In this document: piece by piece, positions 7,836 to 17,243 of the stretch
Position numbering within the stretch: position 1 is the first letter of the stretch
How the letters are laid out: every line of letters begins with the position of its first letter
Source of the DNA: Fulvimarina sp040239565
GTDB taxonomy: Bacteria; Pseudomonadota; Alphaproteobacteria; Rhizobiales; Rhizobiaceae
DNA: 64,000 nt
Reading direction: 5' to 3'
Assembly: GCF_040239565.1 (NCBI RefSeq)
Contig: NZ_JBEHWS010000003.1
Location: 248,001-312,000, forward strand
Program-made: the position numbers and the translations under genes
Notes under the pieces: model-generated
What the model was told of the DNA's origin: nothing
Database searches by the model: none
What the model saw: the letters and a program-made list of their open reading frames with translations, nothing else

Positions 7836-9640
7836 CAGTGATTATCCCGTGGCAGGCCCTTGGTCTGGGCGATGGCTCGGTAGCTGGTCGCCATTTCGAG
7901 GCACATGCCGGATTCCATCTGGCCGACGATGCCGCGCTGGATTTCCTGCCAGGGAGTCTGGTGCTCGGGATAGGGGAAGCCGCCCTCGGCTTCCAGCTTG
8001 AGCCGGCGCTCGTCGAGCTCCTCCTTGGAGATGAGAATGTCGGCCGTGCCCTTGCCGAGATCGATGCGCACCTTGTCGCCGGTCTTTAAGAGCGCGAGAC
8101 CGCCGCCGGCGGCGGCTTCCGGCGAGGCGTTGAGGATCGAGGGCGAACCGGAGGTGCCGGACTGGCGGCCGTCACCGACACAGGCGAGCGATTTGATGCC
8201 CTTCTTTATGAGGTAGTCCGGCGCGCGCATGTTCACGACCTCGGCCGCGCCTGGATAGCCGATCGGCCCCGCGCCGCGCATGAAGAGGACACTGTGCTGG
8301 TCGATGTCGAGTGAAGGATCATCGATCCGATGGTGATAGTCCTCGGGTCCGTCGAAGACGACGGCCTTGCCCTCGAAGGCCATCGGATCATCCGGATTTT
8401 CCAGATAGCGTTTCCTGAACTCGTCGGAGATGACCGAGAGCTTCATGATGGCGGAGTTGAAGAGATTGCCCTTGAGGACGCGGAAGCCGGCGCGCGGGCG
8501 CATGGGCTCGTCATAAGTCTTGATGACTTTGGCATCTTCGATCACCGCGTCGCGGCAGTTCTCGCCGATCGTCTTGCCGTTCGCGGTGATGACGTCCTCG
8601 TGAATGAGGCCCTTATCCATCAGCTGGTTGACCACCGCCGGAACGCCGCCGGCATGGTAATAGTCCTCGCCAAGATATTCGCCGGCAGGCTGGAGGTTGA
8701 CCAGAAGCGGGATGTCCTCGCCCAGCTCCTGCCAGTCGTCGATCGAAAGTTCGACGCCGAGATGGCGGGCGATGGCATTGAGGTGGATCGGCGCATTGGT
8801 GGAACCGCCGATCGCGGAATTGACGCGGATGGCGTTCTCGAAAGCCTTGCGCGTCATGATGTCGGTGGGCTTCAGGTCCTCATGGACCATGTCGACGATG
8901 CGCTTGCCGGTCCGCCAGGCGACCTCCTGTCGGTCGCGATAGGGCGCGGGGATCGCCGCCGAGCCGGGGAGCTGCATACCGAGGGCTTCGGCGAGCGAGT
9001 TCATCGTCGTCGCGGTGCCCATCGTGTTGCAGTAGCCGGTCGAGGGGGCGGACGAGGCGACGAGCTTGATGAAGCCGGCATAGTCGATCTCGCCGGCGGC
9101 CATCATCTCGCGGGCCTTCCAGACGATGGTGCCCGACCCCGTGCGCTCGCCCCGGAACCAGCCGTTCAGCATCGGGCCGACGGAGAGCGCGATCGCCGGG
9201 ATGTTCACGGTGGCAGCTGCCATCAGGCAGGCCGGCGTGGTCTTGTCGCAGCCGATGGTGAGAACGACGCCGTCGAGCGGATAGCCGTAGAGAAGTTCGA
9301 CGAGGCCGAGATAGGCGAGATTGCGGTCGAGCGATGCCGTCGGGCGTTTGCCGGTCTCCTGAATGGGATGTACCGGGAACTCCAGCGGAATGCCGCCGGA
9401 TTCGCGAATGCCGTCACGAACGCGCTTGGCGAGCTCCATATGGTGCCGGTTGCAGGGCGAGAGGTCCGAGCCGGTCTGGGCGATACCGATGATCGGCTTT
9501 CCGGACTGAAGCTCTTCCTGGCTGATACCGTAGTTCAGGTAGCGCTCCAGATAGAGCGCGGTCATGTCCGGATTGTCCGGATTGTCGAACCATGCGCGCG
9601 AGCGCAGCTTATTATCGGATGAGTTCGAACAGTCGGACAT
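7835..9640 (-). CDS. araC: L-arabonate dehydratase (IlvD/Edd family)
   Basis: A 601-residue iron-sulphur hydro-lyase of the IlvD/Edd family. Cluster ligands are visible as C63 (SPCNRHH), C131 (TIGCDKTTPA) and C204 (TGYCNTMGTATTMNS). The C-terminal swivel domain includes GDGRQSGTSGSPSILN. The 580-600 residue subgroup with these motifs includes L-arabonate and D-xylonate dehydratases, distinct from branched-chain IlvD. The neighbours favour L-arabonate, and D-galactonate or D-fuconate could also be used. It overlaps the next gene by one base. The Azospirillum name araC denotes this enzyme and not the E. coli regulator. Confidence 0.88.
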   Translation of the reverse strand: MSDCSNSSDNKLRSRAWFDNPDNPDMTALYLERYLNYGISQEELQSGKPIIGIAQTGSDLSPCNRHHMELAKRVRDGIRESGGIPLEFPVHPIQETGKRPTASLDRNLAYLGLVELLYGYPLDGVVLTIGCDKTTPACLMAAATVNIPAIALSVGPMLNGWFRGERTGSGTIVWKAREMMAAGEIDYAGFIKLVASSAPSTGYCNTMGTATTMNSLAEALGMQLPGSAAIPAPYRDRQEVAWRTGKRIVDMVHEDLKPTDIMTRKAFENAIRVNSAIGGSTNAPIHLNAIARHLGVELSIDDWQELGEDIPLLVNLQPAGEYLGEDYYHAGGVPAVVNQLMDKGLIHEDVITANGKTIGENCRDAVIEDAKVIKTYDEPMRPRAGFRVLKGNLFNSAIMKLSVISDEFRKRYLENPDDPMAFEGKAVVFDGPEDYHHRIDDPSLDIDQHSVLFMRGAGPIGYPGAAEVVNMRAPDYLIKKGIKSLACVGDGRQSGTSGSPSILNASPEAAAGGGLALLKTGDKVRIDLGKGTADILISKEELDERRLKLEAEGGFPYPEHQTPWQEIQRGIVGQMESGMCLEMATSYRAIAQTKGLPRDNH

Positions 9641-9727
9641 GGAGGTCCCTTCTCGGTGTTGGCCGGAGGCGGCCGATCTCGCCGGCGTACCCTCCGATAT
9701 ATGCGTGACCCGGCAGACGCTGCGGGC

Positions 9728-10663
9728 CTATTTGGTTTCTTCGTGGAACGCGTCCACAGTTTCGCGCCGTCCGAGCATGAAGGCGTCGGCGACGTGGCGC
9801 AGCGGCGCAATATCCACATCGCTCTTTCCGGAGCCGACGAGATCGACGAAGTGCTGGTAGATGCCGCGATATTCCGCATCTGGCTGGTCGATGACCTGTT
9901 CACCGTCGAGCTTCAGTTTCTTGCCGCCTTCGGAAAGTTCGAGACGGCCACCGTCTTCAGTCTCGACGTCAATGTTCCAGGTCTGCGGACCTTCCTGCCG
10001 CCAGTCGAAATCGGCGGTAAGATCGAGGCCATGGGCATCGGTGAAGGCGAGCCGCGCGGCAATCGGGGCCTGCCGGTTCTCGGGAAAAGAGAGCGTCGAG
10101 CCAGTGAGGAAGAAGGCCGTCGGCAGAATATGCGTCGTGATCGAAAGCGCATTGATGCCGGGGTCGAACACGCCGAGACCGCCCGGCTCCCAGATCCATT
10201 CCTGGCCGGGATGCCAGCGGCGGACATCCTCCTTCCAGGTAATGACCGCGCGCTTCACCTTTCGCTTGGACAGCCAGTCCTTCGCCGGCTCGACGGCCGG
10301 TGCGAAGCGCGAATGCCAAGTGGCGAAGAGCGTGACGCCTTTTGCTGCCGCGACCTCGGCAAGGTCCTCGACCTCGCTCAAGGTCGCGCCCGGCGGCTTT
10401 TCGAGGAGAACGTGCTTGCCGGCTTTGAGGGCTTGGAGCGCCAGAGCGTATCGCACCTGCGGCGGAGTGCAGAGGGCGACGGCGTCGATCTCGGCCCCGT
10501 CCAGCATCGCGGTGAGATCGGTGAAATTCGTCACCCCGTCGACGCGTGCCGAACGGCTGGCGGCGGCGGCGAGCACGATCCCGTCGGTCGCTTCGATCGA
10601 CGGGAAATGCTGGTCGCGGGCGATCTTGCCGACGCCGACGAGGCCGAGACGAATATCGCTCAT
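9728..10663 (-). CDS. araA: L-arabinose/D-galactose 1-dehydrogenase (Gfo/Idh/MocA family)
   Basis: A 311-residue NAD(P)-dependent oxidoreductase with an N-terminal Rossmann fold (GVGKIA, residues 10-15) and the family's catalytic EKP motif (E88 K89 P90). It resembles L-arabinose 1-dehydrogenase of Azospirillum and the galactose 1-dehydrogenase branch. It oxidises the free sugar at C1 to an aldonolactone, the first cytoplasmic step. Its ATG overlaps the gguB stop by four bases, tying uptake to the first catabolic step. Since such enzymes accept both L-arabinose and D-galactose, it can feed both the arabonate genes downstream and dgoK/dgoA upstream. No lactonase gene follows it. Confidence 0.85.
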   Translation of the reverse strand: MSDIRLGLVGVGKIARDQHFPSIEATDGIVLAAAASRSARVDGVTNFTDLTAMLDGAEIDAVALCTPPQVRYALALQALKAGKHVLLEKPPGATLSEVEDLAEVAAAKGVTLFATWHSRFAPAVEPAKDWLSKRKVKRAVITWKEDVRRWHPGQEWIWEPGGLGVFDPGINALSITTHILPTAFFLTGSTLSFPENRQAPIAARLAFTDAHGLDLTADFDWRQEGPQTWNIDVETEDGGRLELSEGGKKLKLDGEQVIDQPDAEYRGIYQHFVDLVGSGKSDVDIAPLRHVADAFMLGRRETVDAFHEETK

Positions 10664-11871
10664 GACGCGCGCGAACGGTTCACGACGTCGAAGATCACGG
10701 CGAGGAGAAGGACGAGGCCCTTGATCACCTGCTGATAGTCGATGCCGATGCCGAGGATCGACATGCCGTTGTTCATCACGCCCATGATGAACGCGCCGAT
10801 GACCGCGCCGACAATGGTGCCGACGCCGCCGGCCATGGACGCGCCGCCGATAAAGACCGCCGCAATCACGTCGAGCTCGAAGGCAAGACCCGCCTTCGGC
10901 GTTGCGGTGTTGAGACGGGCCGCAAAGACGAGGCCGGCGAGAGCTGCGAGCATGCCCATGTTCGCGAAGGTAAGGAAGGTCAGGCGCTCGGTGTTGATAC
11001 CGGAGAGCTTCGCCGCCTTCTCGTTGCCGCCGATCGCGTAGATGCGACGGCCGATGGTCGTGCGCGAGGTGACGAAGGAATAAGCCGCGATCAGCACCGC
11101 CATGACGATGAGGACGTTCGGAAAGCCCCGGAAGCTGGCGAGGAGCCAGGTGAGATAGAGGATGGCGACGGCGATCAGTATGTTCTTCGCCATGAAGAAG
11201 CCGAAGGGCTCGTCGTCATGGCCTGTGCCGCGCGATGCAAAACGATGCTTGAGGGCGAGCGCGAGGATAAAGGCGGCGACACCCGCGCCGATGACGAAGG
11301 AGACGAGGTGGAAGCCACGCACGTCGATCACGTCCGGCAGGAAGCCCGAGGCGAGGAGCTGGAAGTTGCTGGGGAAGGGTCCGACCGACTGTCCGGCGAG
11401 CAGCCAGAGGGTCAGCCCCTTGAAGACGAGCATGCCGGCGAGCGTCACGATGAAGCTCGGGATTTTCCAGTAGGCGATCCAGTAGCCCTGCGCCGCGCCG
11501 ATGATGCCGCCGACCGCAAGGCAGATGATGCTCGCGATGAAGAAGTTCATGTCCCACTGGACGATCATCACGGCGGCGAGCGCCCCGACGAAGCCGAGCA
11601 CGGAGCCGACCGAGAGATCGATATGGCCGGAGACGATGACCAAGAGCATCCCGAGCGCCATGATGACGATATAGCTGTTCTGGAGCACCAGATTGGTCAG
11701 GTTGATCGGCTTCATCAGGATGCCGTCGGTGGCGATCTGGAAGAAGGCCATGATGACGACGAGCGCGATGAGAATGCCGTATTCGCGCATGTGACGGCGG
11801 AGGAACGACCAGTGGCTGGCGCTTTCCGTTTCTGAGCCGACTGCGCTGTCGGTCGTTGCTTGCTGCGACAT
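10660..11871 (-). CDS. gguB: Multiple-monosaccharide ABC transporter permease GguB/MmsB
   Basis: A 403-residue inner-membrane permease of the ribose/xylose-type ABC family (BPD_transp_2), with about ten membrane segments and an inserted hydrophilic stretch (KHRFASRGTGHDDEPFG) near the middle that is typical of GguB/XylH. The start was put at 11871, where GGGAGGAACC precedes the ATG, instead of at an in-frame upstream codon at 11892. It works with GguA and ChvE in aldose import. It lies 52 bases after gguA and overlaps araA by four bases. Confidence 0.9.
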   Translation of the reverse strand: MSQQATTDSAVGSETESASHWSFLRRHMREYGILIALVVIMAFFQIATDGILMKPINLTNLVLQNSYIVIMALGMLLVIVSGHIDLSVGSVLGFVGALAAVMIVQWDMNFFIASIICLAVGGIIGAAQGYWIAYWKIPSFIVTLAGMLVFKGLTLWLLAGQSVGPFPSNFQLLASGFLPDVIDVRGFHLVSFVIGAGVAAFILALALKHRFASRGTGHDDEPFGFFMAKNILIAVAILYLTWLLASFRGFPNVLIVMAVLIAAYSFVTSRTTIGRRIYAIGGNEKAAKLSGINTERLTFLTFANMGMLAALAGLVFAARLNTATPKAGLAFELDVIAAVFIGGASMAGGVGTIVGAVIGAFIMGVMNNGMSILGIGIDYQQVIKGLVLLLAVIFDVVNRSRAS

Positions 11872-11923
11872 GGTTCCTCCCTTGGGATGCAACGGCGTCG
11901 GCGTCGGTTTCAGCCCCCGCGCC

Positions 11924-13459
11924 CTACGCCTTGCCTGACGACCGGATGATGGCCGCCATGATCTTTTCCTGAGATGCTTCGGACGTCGGCATCTCGCCGA
12001 CGAAGCGCCCTTCGTTCATAACGTAGATGCGGTCGGAGATGCCGAGCAGTTCGGGCATTTCCGACGAGATCACGACGACGGCCTTGCCCTGGGCGGCAAG
12101 CTCGCCGATGATCGAGTAGATTTCGTATTTCGCCCCGACATCGATGCCGCGCGTCGGCTCGTCGAGGATGAGAACCTCGGGCCCGGCAAAGAGCCATTTG
12201 GCGAGAACCACCTTCTGCTGGTTGCCACCGGAGAGATTGATCGTCTCCTGAGCGATCGACGACGATTTGATGCGCAGCCGGTCGCGATAGTCGTTGGCGA
12301 CCTTCGCCTCCTTGCGATCGCTGACGACGATGCCGCCATTGGCGATACCCGGCAGATTGGCGAGCGGCACATTGCGCCGGATAGTCTCGTCGAGGACGAG
12401 CCCATAGCCCTTGCGATCCTCGGTGACGTAGCAGATGCCGGCATCGATCGCCCGGCCGACCGTCGACGTGTCCACCGGCTTGCCGTGAAGGAGAACCTCG
12501 CCGGAGACGTAGTTTCCGTAGGACCGGCCGAACAGGCTCATGGCAAGTTCCGTGCGCCCTGCCCCCATCAGGCCGGCGATGCCGACGACTTCGCCTGAGC
12601 GCACGTTGAAGGACACATCCTTCACCACCTTGCGGCTCGAATGCTGCGGATGGGTCGCCGTCCAGTTCCTTACCTCGAAGATCGTCTCGCCGATCTTCGG
12701 TTCGCGCGGCGGGAAGCGGTCGTCGAGCGAGCGGCCCACCATGTCGCGGATGATATCATCCTCCGAGACGTTGCCGCCCGAACAGTCGAGCGTCGAGACC
12801 GCCGCGCCGTCGCGCAGGACCGTGATGGAATCGGCGATCTTCGCGATCTCGTTCAGCTTGTGCGAGATCATGATCGAGGCGATGCCGCGCTGCTTGAATT
12901 CGAGCAGCAGGTCGAGCAGGGCCTGGGAGTCCTTCTCGTTGAGCGAGGAGGTCGGCTCGTCGAGGATGAGAAGCTTCACCTCCTTCGAGAGAGCCTTGGC
13001 GATCTCGACGAGCTGCTGCTTACCGAGACCGAGATTGGTCACAAGCTCCTGCGGGCTTTCCTTGAGGCCGACGCGCTTCAGAAGCTCGCCCGTGCGCTCG
13101 AAGGTGCGCTTCCAGTCGACGACGCCCCGCTTGGCGCGTTCGTTGCCGAGAAAGATGTTCTCGGCGATCGACAGGAGCGGGATCAGCGCCAGCTCCTGAT
13201 GGATGATGATGATGCCGAGGCTTTCTGAATCGCGGATTCCGGAGAACTTGCACTCCTCGCCGCGGAAGACGATCTCGCCCTCGTAGGAGCCGTGCGGATA
13301 GATGCCCGAGAGCACCTTCATGAGGGTCGACTTGCCGGCACCGTTCTCCCCGCAGAGCGCATGAATCTCGCCTTCGGCGACCTTCATGGACACGTCGTCG
13401 AGCGCTTTCACGCCGGGGAAGGTCTTGGTGATGCCCCGCATTTCGAGAATGGGCTGCAT
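11924..13459 (-). CDS. gguA: Multiple-monosaccharide ABC transporter ATPase GguA/MmsA
   Basis: A 511-residue tandem ATPase of a sugar ABC importer. The first half has Walker A GENGAGKST and Walker B LLILDEPTSSL. The second half has the degenerate Walker A GLMGAGRTE, the signature LSGGNQQKVVLAKW and Walker B VLILDEPTRGID, as in RbsA/XylG/GguA proteins. It energises uptake of aldoses bound by ChvE. A 96-base gap to chvE contains small GC-rich stem-loops directly after the chvE stop (for example CCCTC 13538-13542 with GAGGG 13550-13554), which may lower gguA expression relative to chvE. Confidence 0.93.
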   Translation of the reverse strand: MQPILEMRGITKTFPGVKALDDVSMKVAEGEIHALCGENGAGKSTLMKVLSGIYPHGSYEGEIVFRGEECKFSGIRDSESLGIIIIHQELALIPLLSIAENIFLGNERAKRGVVDWKRTFERTGELLKRVGLKESPQELVTNLGLGKQQLVEIAKALSKEVKLLILDEPTSSLNEKDSQALLDLLLEFKQRGIASIMISHKLNEIAKIADSITVLRDGAAVSTLDCSGGNVSEDDIIRDMVGRSLDDRFPPREPKIGETIFEVRNWTATHPQHSSRKVVKDVSFNVRSGEVVGIAGLMGAGRTELAMSLFGRSYGNYVSGEVLLHGKPVDTSTVGRAIDAGICYVTEDRKGYGLVLDETIRRNVPLANLPGIANGGIVVSDRKEAKVANDYRDRLRIKSSSIAQETINLSGGNQQKVVLAKWLFAGPEVLILDEPTRGIDVGAKYEIYSIIGELAAQGKAVVVISSEMPELLGISDRIYVMNEGRFVGEMPTSEASQEKIMAAIIRSSGKA

Positions 13460-13555
13460 GGATTGTCTGGCTCGCGGCTGGTACCGGAAAGGGTCGATGG
13501 TCTGATTGGTTTGAGAGGCGGCACGCTAAGGCACCGCCCCTCGTCCCGGGAGGGA

Positions 13556-14632
13556 TTATTGCAGCTGATCGGCCGTGTAGTAACCGGATTCGACGAGCAT
13601 CGACTCAATGTTCTCTTTGGTCACGAGCTCGGGCTTCAGAAGGTAGGACGGGACCGTCTTGACGCCGTTGTCATAGGTCTCGGTGTCGTTGATCTCCGGC
13701 TCGCCGTCGTTGAGCACGGCCTCGACCATGGAGACGGTGACTTCCGCGAGCTTGCGGGTGTCCTTGAAGATCGTCGAATACTGGTCGCCGCGCTGGATCG
13801 CCTTGACCGAAGGCACTTCGGCATCCTGGCCGGTGATGATCGGCATGGTCAGATCGCCCGAGCCATAGCCGACGCCCTTCACCGAGGAGATGATGCCGAT
13901 CGACAGGCCGTCATAAGGCGAGAGGACGCCGTGGACCTGATTGTCGCCGGTGTAGTTCGCCGAGAGGAGGTTATCCATGCGGGCCTGGGCGACCGAGCCG
14001 TCCCAGCGTAGGGTGCCCACCGTGTCCATTCCCATCTGGCCGGACGGGATGGCGATCTTGCCCTCGTCGATCAGCGGCTGGAGCACGCTCATCGCACCGT
14101 CGTAGAAGAAGTAGGCGTTGTTGTCGTCCGGCGAGCCGCCGAAGAGTTCGACGTTCCATGTCTCGGCATCTGGGAAGCGCTCTTCGAGACCCGACACGAG
14201 CGACTCGCCCTGAAGGACGCCGACCTGGAAGTTGTCGAAGGTGGCATAGTAGTCGACATCACCGGAATCGCGGATCAGGCGGTCATAGGCGATGACCGGA
14301 ATGCCGGATGCAGCGGCGTTGGCCAGCGCGTTGGAGAGCGTCGTGCCGTCGATCGCCGCGATCACCAGCGCGCCGACGCCCTTGGTGATCATGTTCTCCA
14401 CCTGGGAGAGCTGGTTCGGGATATCGTCTTCGGCATATTGCAGATCGGCGCCGTAACCGGCTTCCTCGAACTGCTTGACCATGTTGTTGCCGTCGTCGAT
14501 CCAGCGGGCCGAGGACTTCGTCGGCATCGCGATGCCGACCGTGCCCTTGTCCTGCGCAAAGGTCGCGGACGGCTGCGCCGCCAGGATGCCGACCGCGGCT
14601 GCGGCGAGCGTCAGTGTCTTCATGAATTTCAT
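13556..14632 (-). CDS. chvE: Multiple-monosaccharide-binding periplasmic protein ChvE
   Basis: A 358-residue periplasmic sugar-binding protein of the type I family. A signal peptide (MKFMKTLTLAAAAVGILAAQ) is followed by the mature start near QDKGTVGIAMPTKSSARW, which is very like ChvE of Agrobacterium and SbpA of Azospirillum; these bind L-arabinose, D-galactose, D-glucose and D-xylose. The start at 14632 has an excellent GGGAGGAAA ribosome-binding site, so the longer in-frame version from 14695 is rejected. In plant-associated relatives ChvE also signals to chemoreceptors or to VirA, for which there is no evidence here. It lies only 25 bases after the GntR gene and is probably cotranscribed with it. 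Confidence 0.92.
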   Translation of the reverse strand: MKFMKTLTLAAAAVGILAAQPSATFAQDKGTVGIAMPTKSSARWIDDGNNMVKQFEEAGYGADLQYAEDDIPNQLSQVENMITKGVGALVIAAIDGTTLSNALANAAASGIPVIAYDRLIRDSGDVDYYATFDNFQVGVLQGESLVSGLEERFPDAETWNVELFGGSPDDNNAYFFYDGAMSVLQPLIDEGKIAIPSGQMGMDTVGTLRWDGSVAQARMDNLLSANYTGDNQVHGVLSPYDGLSIGIISSVKGVGYGSGDLTMPIITGQDAEVPSVKAIQRGDQYSTIFKDTRKLAEVTVSMVEAVLNDGEPEINDTETYDNGVKTVPSYLLKPELVTKENIESMLVESGYYTADQLQ

Positions 14633-14657
14633 CGAGTTTCCTCCCTTGGATGAACTG

Positions 14658-15452
14658 TCATGCACCCGCCACCGGGGCGGATGCGGTTTTCTCACCAGCC
14701 TGTGCGCGATCCTTCCAGGTATCGTTCATGGCAGTGTGGGTCTGGTCTTCCGCGTAGAGCGCGGTTGTCACGTCGTCGAAGGCGCTTTCGATGAGGCGGC
14801 GCATGAACAGTTCGGCCGCCTCGCCGTCGCCTGCGATGATCGCGTCTGAGACACGCTTGTGCTGGCGCAGGGTTTCCTCCTGCGGATTCTGGCGCCAGGA
14901 AAGCGAGAACGAGATGGACAGGCTCTTCTCGATCATCGCGCCAAGAGAGCGCAGGATCGGATTGCTCGTCGCTTCGAGAATGATACGATGGAAGGCGAGA
15001 TCGGCGGCGATCAACGCGTCCGAGCCACGCGGGTGACGCCCCATCGCTTCGAGAGCCTCGCCGAGACGTGCCTTGTCGGCGGCACCGATCCGCGCGGCGG
15101 CCATGCGGGCGGCCACCGGCTCGTTGATCAGCCGCATTTCGTAGAGCGATTCGACGAATGTGCGCCGCTCGTCGGCAAGGAGATGCCAAGCCATCACGTC
15201 GGCATCGAGCATGTTCCATTCGTCGAAGGGAAGGACGCGCGTACCCACTTTCGGGCCAACGCGAAGCAGGCCCTTGGCCGCGAGAAGCCGCATGGCCTCA
15301 CGGACGACGGTGCGCGACACGCCCCATTCGGTAGCGAGCTGACCCTCAACCGGCAGGTTGTCGCCGGGTTTGAGGATGCCGGCGGTGATCCGCCTGCCGT
15401 ATTCTCCGGCGAGATCCGCCGTTCTGCTTGTCTTGCGAGCTGGGCTCGACAT
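14658..15452 (-). CDS. GntR-family (FadR/FCD) regulator of the sugar cluster
   Basis: A 264-residue regulator with an N-terminal winged-helix GntR domain (GEYGRRITAGILKPGDNLPVE, then EWGVSRTVVREAMRLLAAKG) and a C-terminal all-helical FCD effector domain. It resembles the regulators of galactonate and arabinose pathways (DgoR-like). The ATG at 15452 was chosen over a TTG at 15479 because GGGAGG lies eight bases before it. It sits between dgoA and chvE on the same strand and so is likely autoregulated with the whole operon. The palindrome-like TAATCATACCATTA at 15480-15493, 28 bases upstream, is a candidate operator. Confidence 0.85.
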   Translation of the reverse strand: MSSPARKTSRTADLAGEYGRRITAGILKPGDNLPVEGQLATEWGVSRTVVREAMRLLAAKGLLRVGPKVGTRVLPFDEWNMLDADVMAWHLLADERRTFVESLYEMRLINEPVAARMAAARIGAADKARLGEALEAMGRHPRGSDALIAADLAFHRIILEATSNPILRSLGAMIEKSLSISFSLSWRQNPQEETLRQHKRVSDAIIAGDGEAAELFMRRLIESAFDDVTTALYAEDQTHTAMNDTWKDRAQAGEKTASAPVAGA

Positions 15453-15479
15453 CGACACGAGCCTCCCACCCGAGTTCAA

Positions 15480-15493
15480 TAATCATACCATTA
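15480..15493. promoter_or_regulatory. Candidate operator of the GntR regulator
   Basis: TAATCATACCATTA has inverted TAAT/ATTA ends around a GGTATG-like core, close to the TGGTATACCA-type sites bound by FCD GntR proteins. It lies in the 101-base gap between dgoA and the regulator gene. It is a single imperfect site, so the call is tentative. Confidence 0.35.
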
Positions 15494-15553
15494 CAGAAGA
15501 CGAGAGGCTGTTCAAGAGTGTTCGCGGGGGCTGTTCGCTTATTTGTGTGATGA

Positions 15554-16159
15554 TTAACCAAAAGCCGCGTCATAGGCGGCGACGATCTCCTTCGCCCGAT
15601 CCGCGACGTCCGAGGGGCTCATTCCGGGCTTGTAGATCGCCGTTCCCATGCCGAAACCGGTGATGCCGACATCGCGCCAAGCCTTGAAATCGGCAGGGCC
15701 GACGCCGCCGACGGCGTAGGTTTTCGTGTTGGACGGAAGGACGGCGGAGAGTGCGGCGAAGCCATCCGTGCCGAGCTTGAAGGCCGGAAAGAACTTCAGA
15801 CCATCGGCGCCGGCCCGGAGTGCGGAAAACGATTCGCTCGCCGTGAAGACACCTGGATAGGAGAGCATGCCGGCGTCCTTGGTGGCGCGGATCACATCCG
15901 GGAAGGCGTCCGGCGAGACAACCATCTTGGCGTCGATCGCCGAGAGTTCGGCGACGGCTTCGACATCGAGCACGGTGCCGGCGCCGACGATCGCGGCATC
16001 GCCCGCTCGCTTCACCATCGTCGCGATGCTCTCGAAGGGTTTCGGCGAATTGAGCGGCACCTCGATCTTTGTGATGCCGGCTTCCAGAAGAATGTCGAGC
16101 ACGGCTTCGGCCTCGTCCGGCTTGATACCGCGCAGGATGGCGATGATTTCCCTGTTCAT
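15554..16159 (-). CDS. dgoA: 2-dehydro-3-deoxy-6-phosphogalactonate aldolase
   Basis: A 201-residue class I aldolase of the KDPG/KHG family. The Schiff-base Lys is K122 in GLKFFPAFKLG, and the catalytic Glu is in KIEVPLNSP (E33 or E34). It splits 2-dehydro-3-deoxy-6-phosphogalactonate into pyruvate and glyceraldehyde 3-phosphate, ending the De Ley-Doudoroff route for D-galactose. The KIEVPLNSPKPF motif is typical of DgoA rather than Eda. It starts 11 bases after the dgoK stop, so kinase and aldolase are made together. Confidence 0.92.
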   Translation of the reverse strand: MNREIIAILRGIKPDEAEAVLDILLEAGITKIEVPLNSPKPFESIATMVKRAGDAAIVGAGTVLDVEAVAELSAIDAKMVVSPDAFPDVIRATKDAGMLSYPGVFTASESFSALRAGADGLKFFPAFKLGTDGFAALSAVLPSNTKTYAVGGVGPADFKAWRDVGITGFGMGTAIYKPGMSPSDVADRAKEIVAAYDAAFG

Positions 16160-16170
16160 CCGTCGAGCCT

Positions 16171-17130
16171 TTAACGTTTCAGGTTTCGATAGGCGGCGGT
16201 GAGGCCGGCCAGTGTCAGTTCGTCTCCGGGTACGGTGCGAACGGTGCCTCCCGCGAGATCGAGCGCGCCGCGATAGGCCCTCGCAAGCGCGCTTTCGCCG
16301 ATGATCACCGTCTCGCCCTCTTCCCAGAACGAGCGAGCGGCGGCGAGTTCGGCGCCGATTAGGAGACCGGAGAGACGGGCGCGCGCGGCATCGGGGTTCG
16401 CATCGGTGAGGAGCGAGGCGGCGCGGATCGAGAAGAATTCGCCCGTGAGCGCGGAGGGCTGCCGAAGCACATGCGATACGGCCTCGGAGAATGCCGCTTC
16501 GTCTAACCCGTCGACTCCCACTGAATGACGCAGGATCGACTGTTTGGACATGAGCGCGAAGAGTTCGCCGGTCATGAAAGTGCGGAAGGTTTCAATACGA
16601 CCGCTCGCGATCTTCGCCCATTTGGAATGAGTGCCGGGCAGACAGACTGCGCCCTCGAACTCGGGCGAGTCTGCGAGAAGACCCGCGATCTGGGTCTCCT
16701 CCCCACGCATCACGTCCGGCGGGTCGATCTGTTTCACGCCCGGCAGGATGTTGACCGCGAGGCGCCTGTCCGCGGCCTCAAATGTCACGGCCTGACTAGT
16801 GCCGGACGGGCTGCACGGACAGGCGGCATAGGGCGCCTCGACCCAACCCTGACGCGCGCCGACCATGCCGCAGCAGACCACCGGCAGGGACCCGTCCTCA
16901 GGCAGGACGTCGGCGAGAAGATCGGTCAGGACGGTTTCGAACTGGTCTTTCTGGAGAGACCCCATACCGCGATTCGAAGTGCGGTGGTCGAGCACCTGAT
17001 CGTCCGTCCCCATCAGCCAGAGGCGAAGATTTGTTGTGCCCCAATCGACCGCGACCCAGACGGTTTTGGCCGGAGCTGGCCCGCTCGGACTGACTTCGTC
17101 CATCGATTGATCGTTCGCCACGTCCGCCAT
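16171..17130 (-). CDS. dgoK: 2-dehydro-3-deoxygalactonokinase
   Basis: A 319-residue sugar-acid kinase of the DgoK family. It has the N-terminal phosphate-binding segment VAVDWGTTNLRLWLMG, then GMVGARQGWVEAPYA and LPGTHSKWAKI, all characteristic. It phosphorylates 2-dehydro-3-deoxy-D-galactonate at O6 for the aldolase encoded next. It is the first gene of the sugar cluster in transcription order. The 113 bases upstream of its start, up to the end of the neighbouring lyase gene, contain no promoter that could be assigned with confidence, so read-through from the upstream cluster cannot be excluded. Confidence 0.92.
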   Translation of the reverse strand: MADVANDQSMDEVSPSGPAPAKTVWVAVDWGTTNLRLWLMGTDDQVLDHRTSNRGMGSLQKDQFETVLTDLLADVLPEDGSLPVVCCGMVGARQGWVEAPYAACPCSPSGTSQAVTFEAADRRLAVNILPGVKQIDPPDVMRGEETQIAGLLADSPEFEGAVCLPGTHSKWAKIASGRIETFRTFMTGELFALMSKQSILRHSVGVDGLDEAAFSEAVSHVLRQPSALTGEFFSIRAASLLTDANPDAARARLSGLLIGAELAAARSFWEEGETVIIGESALARAYRGALDLAGGTVRTVPGDELTLAGLTAAYRNLKR

Positions 17131-17243
17131 TCACCTGCACCTGAATTCCGATCTCCGCTCGAATAGATCGAAGCGGAAACGAGGCATAGACGATCGCCCG
17201 CGCTCTTGCACGTCGCGGTGCGGAGCCGTGCCGTCTTCGAATA

